Assembly (NCBI RefSeq): GCF_019392335.1
Contig: NZ_JAHXRQ010000027.1
Coordinates: forward strand, 1-53,393
From: Mameliella sp. CS4
GTDB lineage: Bacteria; Pseudomonadota; Alphaproteobacteria; Rhodobacterales; Rhodobacteraceae
DNA: 53,393 bases
Reading direction: 5' to 3'
Numbering within the stretch: the first letter of the stretch is position 1; each line of letters starts with the position of its first letter. Under the pieces are notes generated by a model. That model had not been told where the DNA came from, did no database searches, and worked only from the letters and a program-made list of their open reading frames with translations. Made by a program: the position numbers and the translations under genes. This document shows positions 32,315 through 41,200 of this stretch, piece after piece.

Positions 32315-33322
32315 ATGATCAAACAGACCTTCGCGGCCTTTGCCGCGACCGTCGCGCTGTCCGGTACGGCACTTGCGGAGACCGCAGTGCCCTTTGCGCT
32401 GGACTGGAAGTTCGAGGGGCCGGCCGCGCCCTATTTCGTCGCCATCGATGACGGATATTTTGGCGAACAGGACCTTTCGGTCGAAATCTCTGCCGGGCAA
32501 GGGTCGCTGGACGCGATCCCCAAGGTGGCGACCGGAGCCTTTCCGGTGGGCTTTGCCGATATCAACTCGCTGATCAAGTTCCTTGACCAGAATCCAGGCG
32601 CGCCGGTGACGGCGGTCATGATGATCTACGACAAGCCACCCTTTGCCGTGGTGGGCCGCAAGTCGCTGGGAGTCGAGGCGCCGAAGGACCTGGAAGGCAA
32701 GGTGCTGGGCGCGCCGCCGCCGGATGGCGCCTGGGCGCAGTTCCCGGCCTTTGCCTCGGCCAACGATCTGGACATGTCCAAGATCACCGTCGAGCCTGTG
32801 GGCTTTCCGACGCGTGAGCCGATGCTGGCAGAAGGCAACGTGGCCGCGATCACCGGCTTTTCCTTCTCGTCCTACCTGAACCTTGTGCGCCTCGGCGTGC
32901 CGGAAGAGGACATCTCGACCATCCTCATGGCCGACTACGGCCTGCAGCTGTACGGCAACGCGATCATCGTCAACACCGATTATGCCGCCGAAAACCCCGA
33001 GGTCATCACCGGGTTCCTGACCGCCGTGGCGGCGGGCTGGAAAGACGCCATCGCCGATCCGGCGGGCGCCATCGACAGCCTGATCGAGCGGAACCCGGCG
33101 GCGGACGCGGACCTCGAACAGCGGCGCCTGCAGCTGTCGATCGAGGCCAACGTGCTGACCGATTACGCCGAAGCCAATGGCATGGGCGGCATCGACCCGG
33201 CCCGGATGGACGCGGCGCTGGAGCAGCTGGCCGAGACCTACGAGTTCCAGAACGCACCAGATGCCGCGCTCTACTTCACCGATGCCTACCTGCCCGCTTC
33301 CACGGCGCGGATGCTGAAGTGA
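32315..33322 (+). CDS. NMT1/TauT-type ABC substrate-binding protein
   Basis: This 335-residue periplasmic protein has a signal peptide (MIKQTFAAFAATVALSGTALA) and the NMT1/THI5-like fold: FALDWKFEGPAAPYFVAIDDG, FVGFADINSLIKF-like pocket segment, KDLEGKVLGAPPPDGAW and NTDYAAENPEVITGFL. Relatives bind taurine, nitrate, riboflavin precursors or pyrimidines such as HMP. The ligand here is not clear. AGGGAGAGACCA precedes the ATG. It leads a transporter operon with an ATPase and a permease, separated from them by a terminator-like hairpin. Confidence 0.9.
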   Translation: MIKQTFAAFAATVALSGTALAETAVPFALDWKFEGPAAPYFVAIDDGYFGEQDLSVEISAGQGSLDAIPKVATGAFPVGFADINSLIKFLDQNPGAPVTAVMMIYDKPPFAVVGRKSLGVEAPKDLEGKVLGAPPPDGAWAQFPAFASANDLDMSKITVEPVGFPTREPMLAEGNVAAITGFSFSSYLNLVRLGVPEEDISTILMADYGLQLYGNAIIVNTDYAAENPEVITGFLTAVAAGWKDAIADPAGAIDSLIERNPAADADLEQRRLQLSIEANVLTDYAEANGMGGIDPARMDAALEQLAETYEFQNAPDAALYFTDAYLPASTARMLK

Positions 33323-33336
33323 TCGACTGACCCCGG

Positions 33337-33365
33337 CCCGCGGCGCAGCACGCCTGCGCCGCGGG
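33337..33365 (+). terminator. Strong GC hairpin with T-rich tail after the binding-protein gene
   Basis: CCCGCGGCGCA (33337-33347) pairs perfectly with TGCGCCGCGGG (33355-33365) around a 7-base loop, followed by TTTCTTG. It lies 15 bases past the binding-protein stop and 22 bases before the ATPase start. It should reduce read-through so that the binding protein is made in excess over the ATPase and permease. Confidence 0.75.
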
Positions 33366-33387
33366 TTTCTTGTGCAAGGAGCGCCGC

Positions 33388-34185
33388 GTGTCGCAACCGC
33401 TGATCGAGATCAAGGGCGTGAGGCACGCCTACAAGACCCAGGCTGGTCCGCTGCCGGTGCTGGACGGGCTGGAACTGAGCGTGCCCGAGGGCGGCTTTGT
33501 CGCCGTTGTCGGCCCTTCCGGCTGTGGCAAGTCCACCCTGACGCGGCTGGTCGCTGGCCTGATGAAACCCGACGAGGGCGAGGTCTGGCTGCACGGCGCG
33601 CGGGTCAAGGGGCCGCGGTCGACCGTGGGCATGGCCTTTCAGAACCCCGTCCTGCTGGAATGGAGGACGATTCTGCAGAACGTCATGCTGCCTCTGGAAA
33701 TCGTTTCGACCAAGATGAACAGGCGCGAACAGGAAGAGCGCGCGCGGCACCTGCTGGCGCTGGTCGGGCTGGAAGGGTTCGAGGACAAGCGGCCCAGCGA
33801 ACTGTCGGGCGGGATGCGCCAGCGCGCCTCGCTGTGCCGGGCCATCGTGCACAAGCCCGAGGTGCTGATCCTTGATGAACCCTTTGGCGCGCTGGATGCC
33901 TTCACGCGCGAGGACCTCTGGCAGACCATGCACAAGGTAAAGGCCGAGGAGCCCTTTACCGGAGTGCTGATCACCCACGACCTGCGCGAGTCGATCTTTC
34001 TTGCCGATCAGGTGGTGGTGCTGTCGGGGCGGCCGGCGCGGACGCAATACGTGATGGACGTGCACCTGACCGGGGATCGCGACATCGAACACCTTTACAC
34101 ACCACAAAGCGCCGAGGCGCTGAACGTGCTGCGGCATCAGATCCAGATCGCCCAGGGGCGGTCCCCGGCGGAGGCGGATCAATGA
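33388..34185 (+). CDS. ABC transporter ATPase, nitrate/taurine type
   Basis: The 265-residue ATPase has Walker A GPSGCGKST (near residue 48), Q-loop FQNPVLLEWRT, signature LSGGMRQRASLCRAI, Walker B VLILDEPFGALD and H-loop LITHDLRESIFLAD, the set typical of NitT/TauT ATPases. I chose the GTG at 33388 because AAGGAG lies just upstream and the product then starts MSQPLIEIKGV; a TTG at 33370 is less likely. Its end overlaps the permease start by four bases. Confidence 0.93.
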   Translation: MSQPLIEIKGVRHAYKTQAGPLPVLDGLELSVPEGGFVAVVGPSGCGKSTLTRLVAGLMKPDEGEVWLHGARVKGPRSTVGMAFQNPVLLEWRTILQNVMLPLEIVSTKMNRREQEERARHLLALVGLEGFEDKRPSELSGGMRQRASLCRAIVHKPEVLILDEPFGALDAFTREDLWQTMHKVKAEEPFTGVLITHDLRESIFLADQVVVLSGRPARTQYVMDVHLTGDRDIEHLYTPQSAEALNVLRHQIQIAQGRSPAEADQ

Positions 34186-34943
34186 CCCTGCAAAAGATCC
34201 TTGTCCCTATCGCCGCGATGATCGTCTTTGGCCTATTGTGGGAACTGCTGGTCTGGGCCAATGGCTGGCCCAACTACGTCATGGCCTCGCCCTCGGACCT
34301 GCCGCCGGCCTATGCGAAATACTGGGAGCTGTTCCTGGTGATGGGCTGGCAGACGCTGTGGCGGACAGTGGTGGGGCTGGTGGTGGCGATCATCTTTGGC
34401 GTGCTGGTGGGCATGATCATGGGGTTTTCGCGTGTGATGCGCGACGCGCTCTATCCCCTGCTGGTGGGGTTCAACGCGGTGCCCAAGGCGACGGTGGTGC
34501 CGATTGTCGCGCTGCTCTTCGTGGGGGCGCATGATTTCAACACGATCCTGATCGCCTTCATGATCTCGTTCTTCCCGATAGCCGTCTCGGTCTCGATCGG
34601 CCTGTCGACGCTGGAGCCGGAGTATCGTGACATCCTGCGCTCGCTTGGGGCCTCGCAGACGACGATCTTCTGGAAGATCGCCCTGCCCAAGACCCTGCCG
34701 GAGTTCTTTGGCGCGCTGAAAGTGGCTGTGACACTGGCCTTCATCGGGACCAACCTGATGGAGATCGTCTCGCCCCACGGGCGGGGTCTGGGCGCGCTGT
34801 TCGACAGCGGCAAGACCAACTCTGACTATCCGCTGATGTTCGCCGTCCTGATCGCGCTCGCCCTGATGGGGATCCTTTTGTATTATGTTGTGGTCGCTTT
34901 GGAAAAGGTCTTTGCCGGTTGGGCGGAGCGGACGCCCGGCTGA
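34182..34943 (+). CDS. ABC transporter permease, nitrate/taurine type
   Basis: This 253-residue BPD_transp_1 permease has about six membrane segments (IAAMIVFGLLWELLVW, VVGLVVAIIFGVLVGMIM and others) and the EAA-like loop STLEPEYRDILRSLGASQTT, followed by FWKIALPKTLPEFFGALK. Its ATG overlaps the ATPase stop (ATGA). It completes the three-gene importer headed by the NMT1-like binding protein. Confidence 0.93.
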   Translation: MTLQKILVPIAAMIVFGLLWELLVWANGWPNYVMASPSDLPPAYAKYWELFLVMGWQTLWRTVVGLVVAIIFGVLVGMIMGFSRVMRDALYPLLVGFNAVPKATVVPIVALLFVGAHDFNTILIAFMISFFPIAVSVSIGLSTLEPEYRDILRSLGASQTTIFWKIALPKTLPEFFGALKVAVTLAFIGTNLMEIVSPHGRGLGALFDSGKTNSDYPLMFAVLIALALMGILLYYVVVALEKVFAGWAERTPG

Positions 34944-35394
34944 TTGACGGGGTGGCGGGACGGGACTGTTTGCGGCTTTGCCGCAAAGGCGCCCGCCCAC
35001 CAACCCGTTCACCCGCTTCTGGATCCACCCGCCAACGAGCTGAGAGCTGATCCGGGCACAGCCCTGGCCCCGCATGGGCGCCTGGGGGCATGTCGTCGGC
35101 GCGGCTGTGCAGACGCCTACGCGGTTCGATAGGGGCATGGTTCCATCATGGCATAGGGGCGCGGCGCGACCAGCCGATCAAACTGACGGCGGACGCGCTG
35201 ACCGGGGCTGGCCCGGTCAAGCTGGACAGGCGGCGCCAGCGGTTCCTGCCGCGCAACAGGCAGCTTGAAGAGGCTCTTGCGCCCGAAGTGCGGGACGATA
35301 TGTGGCCGGGATTGCAGCGCTTGGCGGATGTGCTGGGGACTGACGCAGGCTTTCGGGCTTTTGCGCGCGGCGGCGCTGTGCCAATGATCCGCTC
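34944..35394. other. 451-bp stretch with at most a gene fragment
   Basis: No supported gene. The plus-strand frame at about 35185-35380 has coding-like codon use (reading LTADALTGAGPVKLDRRR and LAPEVRDDMWPGLQRLADVL), but it has no credible start and runs out of register into the kinase-like gene. It may be a remnant of a small helical protein. No repeat or terminator was noted. Confidence 0.35.
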
Positions 35395-36282
35395 ATGTCA
35401 CATCCTGTGTACCCTTACCTGATCGCCGTGGACGGGGGCGGCTCTGGCTGCCGTGCGGTGGTGGCCAGTTTCGATGGCCAGGTACTGGGAGAGGGGCGCG
35501 CGGGGCCGGCCAATGCGACGAGCGATCTTGACCAGAGCATCGCCAACACGCGCGATGCAATTGGGCGCGCGTTGGGCTCCGCCGGGTTGGATACGACGGA
35601 CCGGGGGCAGTTCGTGGCGCACCTGGGTCTTGCCGGGGCGCTGACAGCCGAGGTGACGATGCGGATCGCCAAAGAGAGCGGCCTGCCCGATGTGACCGTG
35701 GGCGATGACCTTGAAACCGCGTTCGCCGGAGCGCTTGGGTTCGGCGACGGCGTTCTTGTGTCAGTCGGGACGGGATCGGTCTTGGCGGGGCGGCGCAACG
35801 GCGAAACCTCGCGGATCGGTGGCTGGGGCCTGCAGGTTTCGGACCAGGCTTCGGGGGCGTGGTTGGGGCGCGGCCTGATGGAACGGACCCTGCTGTGCCA
35901 CGATGGGTTTGAGCCTCACTCGGACCTTACCGCATCGGTGCTTGCAGAGTTCGGTGGCGCATTGGAAATCGTGGCCTTTGCCGCGCGCGCAACCCCGGGC
36001 GACTATGCAAAATGGGCGCCGCGCGTTGTCGCCGCCGCAGATGCCGATGCGCAGGCGGCCGCACTGCTGACCTCTGGGGCGACCTATCTGTCGCGGGGCG
36101 TCGCCGTTCTGGATCCTTCGGGGCGGGCACCGATCTGCCTGACCGGTGGGCTTGGCCCGGCATACGGCCGGTATCTTCCCGATTTACAGCGGCGCCTCGT
36201 GTCGCCCCGGGGCACGGCGCTGGACGGCGCGCTGCAGCTGGCCCGGGCCTCTGCTGAATGCAGGACGCGATCCGGCGGCTAG
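35395..36282 (+). CDS. BadF/BadG/BcrA-type ATPase, N-acetylglucosamine-kinase-like
   Basis: The 295-residue protein has the actin-like ATPase fold with phosphate-1 motif DGGGSGCRAVV at the N terminus, GAGxxG-like segments GLAGALTAE and VGTGSVLAGR (phosphate-2), GGWGLQVSDQASGAWLGR and the adenosine motif CLTGGLGPAYG. This is the BadF/BcrA family, in which bacterial members with this length are usually N-acetylglucosamine or glucosamine kinases. A sugar amine substrate is therefore likely. It appears to be a single gene 451 bases after the ABC permease. Confidence 0.87.
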   Translation: MSHPVYPYLIAVDGGGSGCRAVVASFDGQVLGEGRAGPANATSDLDQSIANTRDAIGRALGSAGLDTTDRGQFVAHLGLAGALTAEVTMRIAKESGLPDVTVGDDLETAFAGALGFGDGVLVSVGTGSVLAGRRNGETSRIGGWGLQVSDQASGAWLGRGLMERTLLCHDGFEPHSDLTASVLAEFGGALEIVAFAARATPGDYAKWAPRVVAAADADAQAAALLTSGATYLSRGVAVLDPSGRAPICLTGGLGPAYGRYLPDLQRRLVSPRGTALDGALQLARASAECRTRSGG

Positions 36283-36701
36283 CGGTATGGTTGTTTGTGT
36301 CGGCGGGTCAGGGCTGACGGGTGCCAAAGTCGTGCGCATGCACCATTCGCCTATGGCGTGTGCGATGCTCCCTGATGCAGGCGATGGCCTTGAGGCCGTC
36401 GCCTGGAATGCGCGGACAGGAAACCAGGCGCAGCCCCGGCCCGGCAGCGGCGAAACAGCGGCATCGGACTGCGTCGGACCCTGCCAGCTTTCTTGGTCGG
36501 GATGACGGGCCGTTGTTCCCAGCGAAAGAGAGTTCGGCGAGGCGCGAAAACCGGCCTGACATGTTGAATGAAAGTCAAGCATTGCGATGGTGACGCTTGG
36601 GAAGGCTGGGGATTGTGACAGTTATTAGCGCACTTTGATGGTCAAATTGGCAAAATGGGTTACAAACTACGCTCAAAGTTCGGTCTTGGGAGGCTGATTT
36701 C
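36283..36701. other. 419-bp stretch without a recognised gene
   Basis: I see no supported coding frame, tRNA or repeat between the kinase-like gene and the small zinc-ribbon gene. The part after about 36570 is AT-richer (GTGACAGTTATTAGCGCACT region) and probably carries the promoter of the small gene at 36702. Confidence 0.4.
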
Positions 36702-36869
36702 ATGGTCAAGGAAATTCGTATTTTCCGCTGCAGCTGCAATCATCGCCTCCGCTATGGCGCGAGCTCTTGCAGTTACTGTTTCCGGCCCACCCCGATCTGG
36801 AACCGCTGGTGGCTGCCACTTGTTCTGGTGGCCGTGATCGGCGCCGGGATCTGGTTGAATCGGCTCTGA
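36702..36869 (+). CDS. Small zinc-ribbon membrane protein, 55 aa
   Basis: A 55-codon frame starts at ATG 36702, nine bases after a GGGAGG ribosome site, and ends at TGA 36867-36869. The first half has four cysteines in two pairs (C10-x-C12 and C23-x2-C26), a zinc-ribbon-like pattern. The second half is one membrane helix (WWLPLVLVAVIGAGIWL, about residues 36-52). It would sit in the inner membrane with the metal site on one face. The function is unknown. It was easy to miss because of its length. Confidence 0.7.
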   Translation: MVKEIRIFRCSCNHRLRYGASSCSYCFRPTPIWNRWWLPLVLVAVIGAGIWLNRL

Positions 36870-36961
36870 CCCGCGCTCGGCGGGATCCTGCCTGACACGC
36901 GGTTGCAGTTGGTCCGGGTGCCGGTCTAGCCTGCGCCCAACAACAGGGCAGGAGACAGGAC

Positions 36962-38209
36962 ATGCGCCTTTCCAGACGGGGTTTTGCGCTGGGCGCTTCG
37001 GCGATCTGGCTGGGGGGATGCCTGCCGGGCGGCGGGCTGCCAGAGGTGGCGCGACCCGATCCGGCGTTGGAGCCGGGGCTACGCCCGCAGCCCAATCCCG
37101 CCTACGATAGCTGGGTCGCAGAGTTCCGGGCGCGTGCCCGGGACAGAGGGATCACGGACACGACGCTGGATCGTGCCTTTCGCGGGCAGGGGTTTTTGCC
37201 GGGTGTGATCGAGCGGGATCGTAACCAGACCGAATTCAGCCGCACGCTGGAGGACTACCTCGCCATCGTCGCGCCAGAGGACAAGGTGCGCTTTGGTCGG
37301 GGCGAATTCGCCAGGCAGCGCGGGGCGCTGCAGAGGGTCGAGGCAGAATATGGTGTCCCGGCCAAGATCATGGCCTCGATCTGGGGGGTCGAAAGCTATT
37401 TTGGCACCAAGCGTGGCAAGATCCCGGTGATCTCGGCCACATCGACCCTGGCCTGGGAGGGGCGGCGCGGCCGTTTCTTCGAGTCGAACCTGATGGATGC
37501 CTTGCGAATCGTTCAGACCGGCGATGCCCGGCCAGAGCAACTGGTGGGCAGTTGGGCGGGCGCGATGGGCCACACACAGCTCATTCCGAACGCCTACCAG
37601 GAGCATTCGGTCGATTTCGACGGTGATGGTAAACGCGACATATGGTCGGACAATCCGATCGATGCCTTCGCCACCACGGCGCGCTTCCTGGCCCGTGCCG
37701 GCTGGCGCCGGGGTCAGCCCTGGGGCATCGAGGTGCGCCTGCCGCAGGGGTATTCCGGCCCCCTGGGACGCAAGAACCGGGCGGCGGTTTCGCGCTTTCG
37801 CGACCTGGGGGTGCGCCCGGCCCGGGGGGGATCGCTGCCCGATCACGGCTCTGCAGCGGTGCTGGCACCGATGGGGGTGGGCAAGCCGGCCTTCCTCGTA
37901 TTCCACAACTTCAACATGATCCTGCGCTACAACCCATCCGAGAACTACGGCTTGGCCGTCGGGTACCTCGCGGACCGGCTGGACGGGGCAGGGCCGCTGG
38001 TGGGCGACTTCGGGCGCGACAGCTATGGATTGACGCTGGAGGATCGCAAGGCGTTGCAGCGCGGGCTGACACGGGCCGGTTTCGACGCGGGCACCCCGGA
38101 CGGGGTGATCGGCAAAAAGACCGAAGCGGCGATCACGGCTTACCAGCAGTCAAGGGGGCTGGCCGTGACCGGAGAGCCGTCGCGCCCCCTGTTGCAAGCG
38201 CTGGGATGA
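36962..38209 (+). CDS. MltB-type lytic murein transglycosylase lipoprotein
   Basis: This 415-residue enzyme cleaves the MurNAc-GlcNAc glycosidic bond of peptidoglycan in the periplasm. It has a lipobox LGGC (Cys20), an SLT_2 catalytic domain with the active-site Glu144 in SIWGVESYFG, MGHTQLIPNAYQEHSVDFDG and FHNFNMILRYNPSENYGLAV, and a C-terminal PG_binding_1 domain (about residues 350-413; LTRAGFDAGTPDGVIGKKTE). Length and order match the family. It is convergent with the RTX gene across a shared terminator. Confidence 0.95.
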   Translation: MRLSRRGFALGASAIWLGGCLPGGGLPEVARPDPALEPGLRPQPNPAYDSWVAEFRARARDRGITDTTLDRAFRGQGFLPGVIERDRNQTEFSRTLEDYLAIVAPEDKVRFGRGEFARQRGALQRVEAEYGVPAKIMASIWGVESYFGTKRGKIPVISATSTLAWEGRRGRFFESNLMDALRIVQTGDARPEQLVGSWAGAMGHTQLIPNAYQEHSVDFDGDGKRDIWSDNPIDAFATTARFLARAGWRRGQPWGIEVRLPQGYSGPLGRKNRAAVSRFRDLGVRPARGGSLPDHGSAAVLAPMGVGKPAFLVFHNFNMILRYNPSENYGLAVGYLADRLDGAGPLVGDFGRDSYGLTLEDRKALQRGLTRAGFDAGTPDGVIGKKTEAAITAYQQSRGLAVTGEPSRPLLQALG

Positions 38210-38215
38210 AACCTC

Positions 38216-38238
38216 GGCGGCCCCGGTCAGGGGCCGCC
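38216..38238. terminator. Bidirectional terminator between convergent genes
   Basis: GGCGGCCCC (38216-38224) and GGGGCCGCC (38230-38238) form a perfect nine-pair GC stem with a five-base loop. It fits exactly in the 35-base gap between the transglycosylase stop and the RTX stop, so it can serve both strands. There is no strong T-run. Confidence 0.7.
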
Positions 38239-38244
38239 GCTCAG

Positions 38245-41200
38245 TCACGCCGCGAGCAGCAGGCGTGCCTGTTCCGCCTTGAGCGAGGCCCGCGCGGCTG
38301 TATAGGCCTCTCGTCCGGGCGCATTCGACAGTTCCGGGAACAGTGCCAGCAATTCCGCGCGCGGCTCTGCATCCAACCCGGCAAGAGACAGGTCGCCGGG
38401 CTGAAAGCTTTCTGTCCAGGCGCCGTCGGACATGACCAGTTCATGCGCGTCGAACATGAAATGCACATAGGTGACGCCCTCGGCCGGACAGATCCGCGTG
38501 ATGCCGGGGCGGCCGACCAGGTGGCTGGCGGCCACCAGCACCTCATCTTCGCCGAACAGCAGTTCGATCGCGGCGCCGGTCATCACCACGCGGTGCTGCG
38601 GTGACACCAGCATGTCGCGTTCCGGCACGCCGCGCCCCAGGGCGCCGGCCGCGATCCGGACCGGGCGCAGGTCCGCCGTGGTGGCCAGGTCGGCGGCGCC
38701 GACCGTCTTGGATCCGGCCCAGAGTACGCGCTTGTAGCCGTTGTCGCGGGTCAAGACCCGGTCGCCGGGCGTGATATCGGCCACGTCGACCTCACCCTTG
38801 TTGGTCTTGATCAGGGTGCCGGGGGTGAAACAGGGCGTGTAGTTGACGTTCTCGATCTCCGAGAAGGTCAGGGTGGACCCGTCCAGCCATTCGACCTCGC
38901 CGGATTCGGCGCCGGTCATGGTGATCTTGGCCGGCCCCGTGATATTCAGCGTGTCGCCTGCGGTCTCTCCGCTTTCGCCGCCGGTCACGGTGAGATTGGC
39001 GCCGTTCATGTCGTCGGCACTGGCGGTGAAGACATCGTCGCCACCGTCGCCGGATGCCACGTCGCCCGACCCAACGGAAACCGTATCGGCCCCATCGCCG
39101 CCGGTCAGGCTGTCGGCGCCTGAACCGCCAAAGAGGGTGTCGTCCCCGGTGCCGCCCGCCAGCGTGTCGTCCCCGCTGCCGCCGATCAGACTGTCGTCGC
39201 CGCCATCGGCAAAGACGGTCACCCCCGCGCTGTCCGCCGTCGCATCGACGGTATCGTCGCCGCCGCCCAGGGTCAGCGCCTCGATTTCCGAGAATTCGGC
39301 GCTGTCCGTGCCGTCACTGATGGTTCCGGCCTCGTCGCCAGTGTAGGTCACGGTGACGTTGCCGGGCAAGGTCGAGGCATCGAGCGTGTCCTCGTCCTTT
39401 CCCGTGGTGACAGTCTCGCCGCCGGCAATCGTATCCGCGCCGAAACCGTCCTGCAGAACAACCCGGTCCGCATCGGCGCCACCGGACAAGAGATCACCTC
39501 CGGCGCCGCCCAGGAGGAGATCGGCGCCATCGCCGCCGTCCAGCGTGTCGGCACCCGTGCCGCCGTCGAGCGAATCCTTGCCCGCGCCGCCCAGAACGCT
39601 GTCGTCGCCCAGGCCCGCCTGCACGATATCGTCGCCACCGTAGGCAAGGACGGTGTCGTCCTGCGAGCCGCCGATCCCGTCGCCAGTGTCGATGAAATCG
39701 CCGTCGGGATCGCCCGCATAGCCGGTGTCGATGGTCTCTCCCAGGGCCGTGCCCTCGACGATGTAGTCGCCGGTGAACAGGGGGATCCCCATCGCGGCCA
39801 GTTGTTCGGGGTCTTGCACATCAGCGACGGGAACGCCCACCAGAGTGATGCTCTCGCCGTTGGGAAAGGTCAGGATCGCATGCCCCGAGCCGTCCCCGAC
39901 CGTGTCGGTCACGGTCACGTCCTCTGTCGACACAGGGTTTCCGGACAGGTCCGTCAATGCGCTGACGTCCAGCAGGTCGTTGCCCGCGTAGGCGCCGCCG
40001 CCCAGGTCCGTCGGGGTTTCAAAGCTGGACACCACGTCCTCGCCCGACCCGTCCGCCAGGACAACCACGTCCGCCTCTCCATCGCCCGCGCCGACGTCGA
40101 TGGTGTCATCGCCCGCGCCGCCCTCGACCGTGTCGGCGCCCGAGGATGTCAGCAGGCTGTCGTTGCCCTCTCCGCCGGACACGCTGTCATTGTCGAAGCC
40201 GGAAAAGATGGTGTCGTCGCCGCCACCGGCAAGGATCGTGTCGTCGCCGTAGTTGCCGATGATGTGCTCTGCGCCGTCCGACCCGATCACGCTGTCGTTG
40301 CCGGTTCCCATCTGGAACCGCTCGATCTCGGCGAAAGTCGTCGTGCTGGTGCCGTCGCTGAGCGTGCCGGTCTCTTCGCCGGTGAATGTGACCGTGATGT
40401 CGTCCGAAATGGCCGAGAAGTTGATCCGGTCGCCTTCGGTCTCTCCGGTCTCGCCACCGATGATGCTGTCGTTGTCCAGACCCGCGTCAAGAAAGATCTC
40501 GTCATCTCCGGCCTCGCCATAGACCGTGTCGTCACCGGCGCCCGCGTCGATCGTGTCATCGCCCGCACCGGCGAGGACGACGTCGTCGTTGTCCCCAGTG
40601 GCATTGTCGGCATTGTCGATCCGGTCGCCTTCGGGGTCGCCGGTATAGGCGTCGTTGATCAGGTCATCGCCGATGCCGCCAGAGACGACGTAGTCCGGCG
40701 GCACTGGCGGAATGCCCATCGCGATCAGTTGTTCCGGGGAAGACACGGCCGAGGCGCTGACGCCGACGAGGATCAGTTTTTCGCCGTTGGGAAAGAGCAG
40801 GATCGCGTCGCCCGAGCCGTCGCCGACCGTATCGGTCACGGTCACGTCCGCCACGTTGACCGGATCGCCGCCCGCGTCGGCCATCCCGGACACGTCCAGC
40901 ATGTCCTGGCCTGCATAGGCGCCGCCGCCCAGATCGGTTGGTGCGGCAAAGCCCGTCACGATGTCTTCGCCAGAGCCGTTGCCAAGGACAAGTGTGTCCT
41001 GGCCGGACCCCAGGACGATGGTTTCGATTTCGTTGAAGTTGAGAGTATCTGTCCCATCCGTGACGGTGCCGATCTCGGGGTTCACATGGGTCAGGTCGAT
41101 GGTCAGATCGTCGGTGACGGCGGAAAGGTCCAGCACATCGCCATCGGTTTCGTCCACGCCTTCGGCGTCCACGGTATCGTTGCCGAAGCCATTTTCGATG

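Noticed and set aside
35090..35422. Plus-strand 110-codon frame before the kinase-like gene
   Set aside because: Only the second half looks coding, there is no credible start, and it overlaps the kinase start; kept as a note in the gap entry.
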